Shown piece after piece: positions 1 to 10,900 of a stretch of DNA of 64,000 nucleotides. The stretch is taken from contig QAOA01002043.1 of assembly GCA_003255065.1 (NCBI GenBank), forward strand, positions 143,945 through 207,944, given 5' to 3'. Source of the stretch: Cercis canadensis (Eukaryota; Streptophyta; Magnoliopsida; Fabales; Fabaceae). Position 1 is the first letter of the stretch; every line of letters begins with the position of its first letter. Position numbers and translations under genes: made by a program. The notes under the pieces were generated by a model. It saw nothing but the letters and a program-made list of their open reading frames with translations. It had not been told where the DNA came from and searched no databases.

Positions 1-1320
1 CTCTCTCCCAAAAAAAAAAAAAAACTTATGAATAATTGATTAGTATAATGTAAATTTACCATGATACGTTTTTAATTTCTTCAATGACAAGACATATCAC
101 AATATAATACTAATATTACATAATTACAGCGTTAATAGAATTTAGTAAGGAATTTTTTTCTGGCTTGTGTATGTATAAGAGAGAGGAGGGGTATTCAACT
201 TTGTATACTCAGTATGCACAACTCAGCTGACTCATTACTCAATATGTTTTACGACGTAAGATGGATAATCAAGTTGCACTAAATTTCTCTATTGCGTGTG
301 CATTAAGCCGGTTTGGGATTCAAAATTATCATTTGAGACCAAGAAAAAGAAAATCCCACAATTAGAAAGTACAGCCATAATCTGCAAAAGATAGAGTGCA
401 ATATTACAGTTGACTTGCTTTTTTCTTTTTGGATAATGATAGTACAGTTGACTTAATTATGTCTTAGTGCACTAATTTATGCAGTACAGATGGTACAACA
501 AACTTCCTGTGATGGATAAACGATGTAATGTGAAAATGGTATATGCTGTAATCCTCCTCAAGGAGCAAAAAACTGAAATGGAAGGACAGCTCCCAACGAA
601 GACACTTAACAAAATTATCAGAATGTGAATGTAATTGCCACATATTTGAATCCTGTCGTTTGTAGATGGCACACAAGTTATCAGTGTCATGACTTGGTGC
701 TTCAAGCTTAAGTATTGCAGCATAATGAGCAGTACATTACGAAATGATACATTGAACTGAAAATTATCATTACTTTTGTAGACACCTATTTCCTTCCAAA
801 AAAAAAATAATAATAATAAAAAAGGAAGATAAACTAACATGCTAGTGATAGATACGTAAGGTAACAAAAGAGATGGATAAATGATTTAGAAAAATAAAAA
901 AAATAGAGAAAGAGACTTAGTGGAATTCATGTGCATGAGTTTCATTTTTTATTATTATTTTTATTTTAATAAAAGGAAGTGAGAGTCATGAGTAAGTTAA
1001 AAACAAAAGAGAGAGATAGAGATTGTGTTCAATTGAAACACCAAAAAAGGGATAGAGGGATAAGTGTTTTAAAGAGAGAAAGAGATGGATGTTAACACAA
1101 ATAGAGAGAGAGATGTGAAGGACTTAGGTGCAATGTGAGTAGTATAAAAGCAAGAGGCAAGGGCTAAAACAAATACCAACAGCAACACATAGAAAAAGAG
1201 CAATAGAGAGAACAGAACCGAAACAAGGAAGAAGAGAGGGCAAAAGAGAAAGAGAACCAAGGTGAGATATCTTCATTTTCGCAGCTTTTAGGTAGCTCAG
1301 GCAGTAGTTGGTTTTATTTT
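1..1320. other. Unassigned AT-rich sequence, probable left part of an LTR
   Basis: No supported gene lies here; the short open frames have no recognisable family and no coding character. A TATA-like sequence (agtataaaag) near 1140 is followed by an A/G-rich stretch, which would suit the U3/R promoter of the LTR proposed immediately to the right. The true left end of that element could not be located, so the boundary given is nominal. Confidence 0.3.
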
Positions 1321-2250
1321 TCTAGACAAAATTTCAGGGCTCCAAATTAATTGATTTTAGTCTCATTAGAACCGTAAGAGGTGTGGTTTTAATATATATT
1401 AGTTTCAGATTTTTCGCATGTCTCCTATGCTCCCAGTTTTGATTTAAGGTTGGCTATTTTTCTGCCCTGTCAAGCCTATTGGTTTTCTCCGACAGTGTGC
1501 AATCTTTTATTTTTTTCTGGAGATATACGGCTCCAAATTAAGTGATGTTAATCTCACTAGAACCGCAAGATGTATAGTTTCAATATATATTATTTTCAGA
1601 TTTTTTTCATGTTCCCCCTGCTCTCAGCTTTGATTTAAAGTTGACTGTTTCTCTGTCCTGTCAAGTCTGTCAATTTTCTCCGACAGTATGCAATCTTTTA
1701 TTTCTTTCTGGAGATATACGGCTCCAAATTAAGTGATGTTGGTCTCATTAGAACTGTAAGATGTGTGATTTTAATACATAATAGTTTCAGATTTTTTGCA
1801 TGTCTCCTCTGCTCTCAGCTTTGATTTAAAGTTGGATGTTTCTCTGTCCTGTCAAGCCTGTTAGTTTTCTTCGACAGTATGCAATCTTTTATTTCTTTCT
1901 AGAGTTATACAGTTTCAAATTAAATGATGTTAGTCTCATTAGAATCATAAGATGTGTGGCTTAAATATATAATTATTTTCATATTTTTTTTTATGTCTAC
2001 TTTATTCTCAGTTTACATTTAAAGTTTTGCTGTTTTTTGTATTGTTAAGCTAGTTGATTTTCTACGACAGTATATAGTCTTTTAAATCTTTCTGGAGCTA
2101 TAGAGCCCTGATTTAGGTGTTTTTTGTCTTTTTAAAACCATAAGATGTATATCTTTAATTTGAGAAATCTTCATAATTTTTATTTTTTTGTTGATTGGCT
2201 GAGGTTCTATTTAGTCCGCTGTTTTTGATGTGTTAAGCTATTTTTTGTAT
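1321..2250. repeat. About five tandem repeats of ~191 bp
   Basis: Diverged copies start near 1322, 1517, 1708, 1899 and 2092. Each begins with a version of tctggagatatacggctcc, continues with a segment like gatgttagtctcattagaac, and carries ctccgacagtatgcaatct near its end. Spacing is 191-195 bp and divergence rises in the last copies. The array sits inside the LTR-like region and is most simply an internal tandem repeat of that retroelement. Confidence 0.75.
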
Positions 2251-3314
2251 GGACTGGACTCGGCCCATGAAATGGACTGGTTTATGTTCTCTGATTTGTT
2301 GAGCTGGTTCCTATTCTAGACTAAACCAGGCCCACGAAATGGGCTTGCATATCATGCATTTTATATTTATTTAGTTAATTCTGTGCGACTAGCATCCATA
2401 GGCCCCTTACTTGTCAAGGGAGGGATAAGAGCGACTTACCCCCATAGGTGTGGCTCTCCTATCTGCCCGAGGTAAGGATAAGTGCTGCTTTAAGAACCAA
2501 GAAACATGAAAACAAAGTAGAAGGATTAAGACGTAATTAGATTCATGCATAGTATAATTTTAACGTAAATCTCTTTTTATTTTCAATTTTTTCAAAAATA
2601 ATAATAACAATAAAATAAAAAAATAAAAGATAAATAAGTTTTTTTTTTTTTCTTTTGAATCATTGCGAACTACACCGACTTTGATCCCTAATTAGGGTAC
2701 GTAGGCATTCGAGGGTGACAAATCAAGTCCTGTTTTAAATAATCACCTATTTTTCTTTTAGGGATAAAATAAATACAATTAGGCCATGATTTAATTTGCA
2801 CAATTAATTTTAGGTAACCGTCGTTTAGACGGGTGTTATAAGGTGCCTAACACCTTCCCTATACATAATTAGACTCTCGAACTCTCTCTGGTTCGCAGAC
2901 ATACACTACAAAAAAAAGACAGTTTTCCAACAGAATAAAATACCGTTGGAATTGTTAAAAATTCTAACGGTAATTGTAACGAAATTTTTTTTATTGAAAT
3001 TCTAACGGTAATTCCAACAGAATTACATTACCGTTGAAATTTTCCGTTAGAATTACCGTTGGAATTGTCTAAAATTATATTTTAAAAATTCTAAAAAAAA
3101 ATTCCAATTTTTTTTTTTTTAAACTTTTTTGTTAGTTCTAACGGTATTTCCAACAGTTATTTCCATTTTATTACCGTTGGAATGTTGTAAATTAATTTCC
3201 GCCCTTCCCCTTCGCATTTCACTTCACTTTCTCTCGATTAGAAATCTGTCTGAAATCCTTAACTTACCTTTGTCGCTGAAAGCCCTAACTTCGCATTTCC
3301 CTTTCCCCCTAGCG

Positions 3315-3590
3315 ACTCTTCTTCGACTATATCTTCAGAAATCAGCATCTCGTGCTTCAGGCAACTCCGATTTCAAGTCCCGATTCGAGGCCTACAATAG
3401 GCTTCAGGCGGCGGCAGTGGTATTCGGCGAGAAGCTCCCAATCCCTGAGATCGTCGGTCTTGGTGACCAATCCGATGGCAAGAACTCTCTCCTTGAAGCC
3501 CTCCTTGGCTTTCGCTTCAATGTATGTGAGATTGAGATGGGTACTCGTAGACCCCTCAGCCAAGCTCTTGCATTAAATTCAGCTGATTAA
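3315..3590 (+). pseudogene. DRP5A: Captured fragment of a DRP5A-type dynamin GTPase
   Basis: The frame encodes a segment like the start of the plant DRP5A GTPase domain: SRFEAYNRLQAAAV, then FGEKLPIPEIV, then LLEALLGFRFNV and EMGTRRPL. The P-loop reads GDQSDGKNS, whereas functional dynamins end this motif in GKS, so the Mg/phosphate-contacting Ser is Asn. Only about 65 residues of a protein of over 800 remain; homology stops after TRRPL, and the frame ends at 3590. It lies inside the CACTA element, just upstream of the PSI-like fragment on the same strand. The wider open frame (3129-3590) begins within CACTA subterminal repeats. This is a gene fragment, not a working GTPase. Confidence 0.8.
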
Positions 3591-4647
3591 GAGAATTTTC
3601 TTTTCTTCCTTGGAGTTATACTTTTACGCCACAGATTTTCCATTTTCATTTCAATTGAAATAGAAGCTGAATTTCAGCAGGCACTGAATTTTCTTAGCTA
3701 TATTGGATTTTTCTTCAATTCATAGACCTTAGAAGAACAATGGGAGCGGTTTGTTCTGCTGGGATGGTTGAGAAAATTGCACAACTTGGAGGGACGACGT
3801 TGGAGTTTTCTGGGAAGCTAAAGAAGGAAAATTACCTTGTTAACTGAAAAGGAGGTTCCAGCACTAATGATCGTAGGAAAAATCAAAAGAAGCGAGACTC
3901 TGGTGATATACAGTCATCGATTTTCAGTGAAGCGACTCCAACTCGAACAGGGGAAAGGAAGGTATGCTTCGCTCAATAATCCTTGTAAGTAGGGCTCTAG
4001 GATTTGGTCAATGAGATTAATATTGCTACAACTGTTTGCTAATTCAATATTATTGTTGCTAGCTTTTATTTTCCTAGAATGTAGAGAAAACACCACATTT
4101 TTTATTTTGTAAAAAATTGAAATATAGAAGATTGATATCAAGGCATTCGGACTTCGATCTTTGAAAGGCTAGAAAGTATAATAGAGTTATATCCAGGGGA
4201 CAAAAAATACTAGGAGTAACAGAGTTTGCAATGTAGCTATAGTTAGGCGAGTTGCAACTTATCAGAAAGAATGCATCAATACCTGCAATCTAGAAATGAT
4301 GAACCATGAACGAATTGGAAATTGGAAATTCTACAAAATGTAATGGCAGAATATTTTAATTAGTTTTATGCATTCAACTATTATTTTGAAGGGCCTTGTT
4401 AATGAAGCAGAAGCTGGTTTAATCCTCCTAATAGATGATTGAGATTTGAGAATAGTATGCTTTTTCTTGGAGCTTTAATATTCCTCTATGACTTGGATGT
4501 AGATTTTGTTTTCTCCATTTCTGTTCTATTTCTCTGATTTTTTTGGGGGGAATTTGCAGGGAAGAATCCAATATCTTCTCACGGGAAGTAGCTAGATTCA
4601 GACATTTGTGTAAAGACCCACGGTGGCACAACCTAAATAGATATTTC

Positions 4648-4898
4648 TCAAGGTCAATTTGCTTTTATATGATGCCTTATGACAAGATTATGCCAACTCA
4701 TCATGATTCAATTCTCAAATGGTTACTATGTTTCAGATTAGATTTGGATCTCTTTGGCCACAAACAACTTAGNTCAAGGTCAATTTGCTTTTATATGATG
4801 CCTTACGACAAGATTATGCCAACTCATCATGATTCAATTCTCAAATGGTTACTATGTTTCAGATTAGATTTGGATCTCTTTGGCCACAAACAACTTAG
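4648..4898. repeat. Assembly duplication around the N at 4773
   Basis: Bases 4648-4772 and 4774-4898 are 125-bp copies with a single difference, abutting the N. They repeat an intron and the start of one exon of the PSI-like fragment, and create a false 143-codon open frame. Confidence 0.92.
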
Positions 4899-6232
4899 AG
4901 TAGAGGCAGAAAGGACAATGCATGAGTTGATCACTCTAGCTCAGCATACTGCTGTAAGCTCATTCCCATTTTAGATAAACATTTGCTTCTATTTTTTGAT
5001 CTCCTTGGTGAGCTGATGACTGAGCAAAGCCCCAGTCATAATTTGGGTTTTCTTGCATTTATGTTGCATGGTTTTGTTTCTTATATCTTTTGTTGTTATG
5101 TATCTATGCTTCCAGGGCAGACTAGACAGGTGGATCTACATCTCTTTTAAGTGCATAATCTATGGCTGATTTTTGGTTGTACTAACTATTAGTTATTTCT
5201 TTAAGGAACTAACCTTCTCCCTTCTATATAGGAATTATACCATGAATTAAATGCTTTTGACTGTTTTCAACAAGATTACCAGCTAAAGGTTAAGGAGATG
5301 GAGTCCTTCAATCTTCCTCTGAAAGGTTAGAAATTCAAGAATATAGTACCCTGTATTATTTTTCTTAATTTCTTTGACATTTTCTATTCCATTAAATGAT
5401 AGTTTTATTTTGGACTGTGTGCTAAAATTACTATCTCATATTTCAAGCAAGTCTAGGTTTATATTATTTGTGATGGACTCGTATTTGTTTACTTCTCATT
5501 ATCATATTACCTGGGAAATAGTTTCAGATGATCAATTCTGACTATTAGCCTTTCATTTATACTTTCATTTAACACCCTCAAACCTATCACTGCAATCTGC
5601 CGTATTTATTGACAGATTATGTTTTTTGTAAAATGTAGGGGAGAGTCTCACAATTTTTCAGAGTGAGCTAAAACATTAAAGAAAGCTTGTAAGGAGCTTG
5701 AAGAAGAAGTCTCTTTGGTCTAGAAATTTGGAGGAGGTATACACTTATGAAACCCTTAACAGCTTCAGAAAATTATGGCGAGGAATTATTCCTAATATTG
5801 CTTCCATCATTGTTGAATTCGTATTTCTTCCTTATAATAGAAATGAATCTTTTTTCTCAGCAGATTTTACAACAATGGACTTATCTGTTGAATTTGCTTA
5901 TTTGCAGATAGTTGAGAAGCTCGTTGATATTGTTACCTATATAAATCAAGCAATTTCTGAGTTCCTTGGAGATTATGGTATGTGATTATATCTCATCTGA
6001 ATTAAATTGTTTTTAATATATATAAGGCATATGCCTCTCCTTATACACAAGGAATTCATCGCATTTCCCATCTCCCTGCTGTGAAGAACATAATAAACTT
6101 TTATCTGTAATTCTGAACTTGCTTTATTCATCTCATGCCTCCACTACGGTATATGATGCTCAGCAGAATAAAGACACTGGACTAATTGGGGCAAGCTCAA
6201 ATTTTTTTCTCCTTTTGTGGTATGTTTCTAAT

Positions 6233-6446
6233 GGTATGTTTGGTAGAGGGGGTAAAAGGGGTAACATTTAAGGGAGTAAATTTTACTGTCTTTATATATG
6301 TTTGGTTGCACAAATAAACAATGGGTAATCTTTTAATGGAGTAACCATTACCTTCCATGTGAGTAGGTTAATGTTTACATCCTCATTAACCTCCTTAAAT
6401 GTTATTCCATTAAATTTTACCCCCTTAATCATATACCAAACATACC
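6233..6446. mobile_element. MITE-like inverted-repeat element nested in the CACTA transposon
   Basis: The ends are GGTATGTTTGGTA (6233-6245) and its exact reverse complement TACCAAACATACC (6434-6446). Inside these, gggggtaaaa and ttttaccccc continue the pairing. The unit is 214 bp with no coding capacity. No convincing target duplication was found, so the superfamily is open. A related, more degraded sequence seems to occur near 26.4-26.6 kb. Confidence 0.6.
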
Positions 6447-7955
6447 CTAAAATGTTACCTCTTTGTGGTTGACCTCACTTGAAAAGGAAGACACCAACCA
6501 TATACTTACCAAAAGGAAACTCCTGAAAGAAACACTTCCTACTGTCTCTTGGGAAATTCTTGGAAAGGCTCTATATGTAATTTCCTTTATGGCATTCCTT
6601 ATTCTGACTTAAAAGATATGTTATGCCATGATATACTTGTTTCCAAAGTCTTCTATGCTTCTATAAGAGGGATTATGCTGTATTTCTTCTACAACCGTTC
6701 TCCCTCCTAGTCAGTTTTGCCATTTGGCTAGACGTAAACACCAGTGGCATTTGAGAGATCTCTAAGACCATTAACTGAGTTTTAACATGAATATCCCACG
6801 TTCTGTCATGTCTATGCAAACCTTGACTTATATTTGAAAATGCACTTCCATTTGTCCACTTTCTATATTCTATCATGAAAACATCTGAAGTTTTATTTTT
6901 AAGAATAGATGCATTTTGTGATTACTATTGTAAATTCTCAAGAAAGTGTGAACTCATGACAGGTACATTACTAGCTGTTGCCAAGTATAGCAAGGGCTCT
7001 CAAAGACTAGGTGAAGCTGGTCTCACACTGCACTATGCTAACATTATTAATCAGATAAATATCATTGTAAGTTTTGGAGGGGAAAAAAGAGGAGTACTTT
7101 TCAGCTGTAGTATCATGCTAATACAGTTTGTAGAGATTTACCAAGTAGGTTTCTGTCTGAATAAGAAGTTGTTTTCTATTAGGCATCTCATCCAACCTCT
7201 CTTCCCCCGAATAAGAAGTTGCTTTCTATTCTGTAAACTTGATGGTTGACAATTGTAATAAATAATTATATACATTGTTCTGTCAATATTGCACCCAGTT
7301 AGATTCATTATGGGATATAACATCATTGGAGCTGCTTATGTTCTACTTCCTCTAATCTTTTGAACAATTAGAAATAAATTTAATGAATTGGATATTTGTG
7401 TTATAGAAATTATTTCATGAAAAAGATATTTGTAGATGATATGCTTTGATTTTTAAGAAATATTATTTAGAAATTTACTTTAAAAAAAAATTCAGAATTT
7501 CTAACGGAAATTCCACACTGTTGGAATTTAGAACCCCAAAAAAAATTTGAATTTAAAAAAAAATTAAAAAATATTTTAAAAATTCCAACGGTAAAATTCC
7601 GTTGGAATTTTTTGTTGAATTTTTTTTTAAAAAAAAGAATTCTAATGGTAAAATTCCGTTGAAATTTCTGTTGGAATAATTTTTCGTTGAAATTATGCAA
7701 TTTCAACGGAATTTTGTAAAATTTCAACGGAAAAATTTCGTTGGAATCCAGAAAATTTGTTGTAGTGATATTTTTTAGAAATTAAAGGATTTCCCCAAAT
7801 TTTTAATACAATTGGTGGCGACTCTAGAGTTTTCATTTCGAAAATTAAATCTCTTTTATTTAAGTCATCCGCGTTATAGCGACCTCGGCGTCCGGGTACG
7901 TTATGACAGCTTTGAAAGTAGAACAGATATAAATTTTCTTACAATAGGAAATTAA

Positions 7956-10900
7956 TTACAAGTGTTTGAGGACCATCACCCCGAAACCAATACCAAGGAA
8001 GGTTGCAATTGCAATTCCAAAAATGCCTGCAAGAATCCCAGGAACAACTAAAGATTCCCAGCCTTTGGCCTTGGCCATCCCACACGCTGTTGTAGGGCCT
8101 CCGATATTTGCATTTGATGCTATAAGTAACAGCTTCAGGTCAAATTGAAACAGCTTTCCCAGTCCAAGAACTATGGCAAGATGAATGGTTACTTGAACTA
8201 GTGCAAACAAGAAAATACTAGGACCTGTCTTGATGACATTCCGTATACTCCCACTAGCTCCCACGACGGCAAAAAATATCTGTACAGAACATCTCATGTC
8301 AAATATTTCAAGTCATATGATTCACATAAACTAATAGAATCACCAGATAGTCTTTCATATAAAGTTTCAGTTTCGAATTCATTTTGGTTATCAGATAAGT
8401 TATTTCAGGATTTAATATCCAAGAACAAACTCTACGTTAGTACCAAATACTTCAGATTGTTAACTACATCCAAAAGAAAACTTGCCAGGCTCCTACTTGG
8501 AGAATATCCCTTGTATATCTCAAAAACACATTTTGCTTATCTTTTCTACTTAGTTATTACTAATTTCCCTCTTAAGCTTTGTTACTTGACAATCATCAGG
8601 TTTCTTTTATGTTATATTTGTATATCAAATAACATAATCACCAATCAATCTTAATCCATTTTTATCATCTTATTTGTAATCAAACCAAACGCTACTTTCA
8701 AACTTAATATATTCAGAAGGGAAAATTATACAAAAGCAAGAAAATTAGAGAGAGATTATATTTCGACAATGATGTTGACATTTTTCATGTAATATAAACA
8801 CCTTTCATGTAATTATCAAAACGAAGATTTATATGCTTCAGTACCAAAGAATTCACAGCTACGTGGCCAATGCAAATCATGTAAAGTAAAAGAGCCATTA
8901 GAGATTTTGCTACCTGCATCAACACCAGTGCAACAGTATGACCGGCAGGGCCAAGGGAACCAATCTGCCTTGGAAGAAGAGTAGCTAAAATGACTATGAT
9001 AGCTGTAACTCCTGGGAGGGTTCCTCCTTGAATTCTAGATAACTTTGTTAGGGATGTAGTAGCTTTACATATTAAGAAGGACGTAGCAAGTGCAGTAGCA
9101 GTCTGCAGCACAGGGAGGTTGCCATGATAATCAGACTCCATATACGTTGCATCATCTGCCAAGGTTAGGATTATCATCAAGCTACATTTCCCATTTGAGA
9201 ATGGATATTTGGTTAGTTTGACTTCTTATGAAACATTAAAATACAGAGGCGGTAGAGTGGACAGACAATTTTACGTGACTTACTAAAACAGAAGAATAAC
9301 TTTATCCAGATCTAGGATCATATGTATCTATTAATTTCAGAAAATAAATCTCTGATAACTTCCCATTTAAACTCCTCGTATATAATAGTATAAGGAATCC
9401 CTCTTTTTTGTTGGAACTCCTCTCAAGATCTCAACGATCTATTTTGGGGAATTAATTGTATTTGTAAGGTTGATTCCTGATATCATAAATATAACAACTC
9501 TGTCTTTTCTCCTTATTGTATTATCTCAGATAAATGTAAGCCAATATCCAGTAAATTAAATTTATAGACAAGCACGTTTAACATTCTTAAAAACACCTAT
9601 TATCAACAGTTTACATGGGTACAAAAGAAAAATTCGAAATTTGTTTCTTTGCAGGTGAAATCTATTAACTTCCTATTTCTTACAAGACCCTGGAAACAAT
9701 CTAAATAGGTGCATGCATGCGTTTTTATGAAACCTAAAAATAATATATGGACAACCCACTCTTAAAACTTGCAATATCTTAAACATCATGAATTGAAATA
9801 GCAAGTAACTTATAGAATGTATAATGACCAAATAGAGTATGACAATTTTAAGGAATTTTCACATTAACCATGATAAAATACCGATCATAAAAAATCTGGC
9901 TGAAGCTGAGTAAAGAGACTGACAGTTTAGAAAAAGCAATGTATGTCTTAGACTAATGTCGTTTAAAAAAACAAAGGGAAGAACTAAATAAATGTTTATT
10001 ATCCAGCCTAAGAAGACATAACAAGAACAAGAAAAGCATACCAATGGTAGATGCAGGAGCTTCAGAAGGTATTTTTGAAGCCAGTGCAAACAATACAATA
10101 AAATATATAGCACAAATAACATTATCTGCAGCCACTCCTGCAGCTAAAACTGATGCAGACATACCAAGCGCCTCTGAAATGGCAACATAATTAACAGCTA
10201 CGGCAATCATCCCATGCAGCCAGGAAAAGAACAAATGAAACTTAGTTATTAGATTGTCATTGATAAAAAAGACTTCATATATTTGTGAGGTGGAAGGAAA
10301 AGACACCAAGACTGAAGTTTCAAAAATTTTAGCACCCAAAATATTTTTACTACTGAAAATTAACATATCACAGTCAGTCAATTATCATCAATCATGTTAC
10401 TAAAATATATACACACACACACAGTACAATTGTATGGGATTGCCAAGTACTCAAAGCTGCAGATTGATACATGATGAATTCTACAAATTCTGATAGAAGC
10501 ATATGGCAAAGCCAAGTTAAGAATGACATAATTATTGGAACAGCAACATGAATAGACAATAGTCAATAGTGATTATATTTAACAGTAAAACCCACTTACA
10601 GTCTCCCAGTAATCAAACTTAGCTCCATACTGCAAGTATCAAAGAGCATATCTACCTATCCAAGAGTATTCTTTTAAGAGGGTAGATTCTTGTTGGTTTC
10701 TAATTGTTCACAAATTCCCCAGTGTCATTGCCCCATCTTAGTCTGGCAGGCTCACAGAATTTGAAATCAAAGAGTCCAGTATTTAAGAACCTTTACAAGT
10801 TCAATAAGCCAGTCTTGTCATATGTGTTTCTCTTTATATTTCGTCTTTTGGTGAACCATGATGTGGTAAATGCTAAGATAAGCTAATAGAATGCTAATGT

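Larger units (their letters stand above)
3740..7066 (+). pseudogene. Captured, disabled PSI-like gene (DUF3475/DUF668 family)
   Basis: Seven exons of one gene can be followed with introns kept: 3740-3961 (starts MGAVCSAG, a possible N-myristoylation site), about 4559-4654 (IFSREVARFRHLCKDPRWHN), 4863-4951, 5232-5325 (LYHELNAFDCFQQDY), about 5639-5735 (KKKSLWSRNLEE), about 5909-5979 (VEKLVDIVTYINQAI) and about 6960-7066 (GEAGLTLHYANIINQI). This matches the plant PSK-SIMULATOR family, which acts in growth signalling. It is dead: an in-frame TGA follows YLVN in exon 1, a TAA follows SELKH in the fifth exon, the exons for the first part of DUF3475 are missing, and DUF668 stops after its first segment. 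Retained introns show capture from genomic DNA. The exon at 4863 is partly doubled by an assembly fault at 4773. Confidence 0.8.
2904..7767 (+). mobile_element. Non-autonomous CACTA (EnSpm/CMC) transposon carrying two host gene fragments
   Basis: The element starts CACTACAAAAA and ends TTTGTTGTAGTG, so the tips are inverted CACTACAA termini. It is flanked by a 3-bp direct repeat, ata at 2901-2903 and 7768-7770, as expected for CACTA transposition. Both ends are packed with subterminal motifs related to ccgttggaatt, in both orientations, over about 2935-3185 and 7490-7750. No transposase (TNPA/TNPD) frame is visible, so it would depend on another element. The 4.86-kb interior holds a DRP5A-like fragment, seven exons of a PSI-like gene with introns retained, and a small nested inverted-repeat element. 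Confidence 0.88.
2250..7907 (+). mobile_element. LTR remnant of a Tat/Ogre-like Ty3/gypsy retrotransposon, split by a CACTA element
   Basis: The sequence up to 2903 and from 7768 to about 7907 is one unit interrupted by the CACTA insertion. Its left part has phrases I associate with 3' ends of Tat/Ogre LTRs: gaactacaccgactttgatc, gggtacgtaggcattcga, and a stretch ending in taacaccttccctatacata. After the insertion come a candidate primer-binding site tggtggcgactc at 7813 and a leader ending gtccgggtacgttatgaca near 7907. Unique 3'-flanking sequence of DUF819 copy 1 starts straight after. No gag or pol frame is present, so this is an LTR plus leader remnant. The lineage comes from remembered motifs, not a search. 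Confidence 0.5.

Noticed and set aside
464-867. Overlapping minus-strand frames near the left edge
   Set aside because: Low-complexity, AT-rich, no family similarity, no splice or start context.
4543-4974. 143-codon frame with an internal duplicated peptide
   Set aside because: It joins exon, intron and an assembly duplicate at the N; the repeat is not real.
7467-7727. 86-codon minus-strand frame rich in Phe, Asn and Lys
   Set aside because: It is read from the CACTA subterminal repeats and has no protein character.
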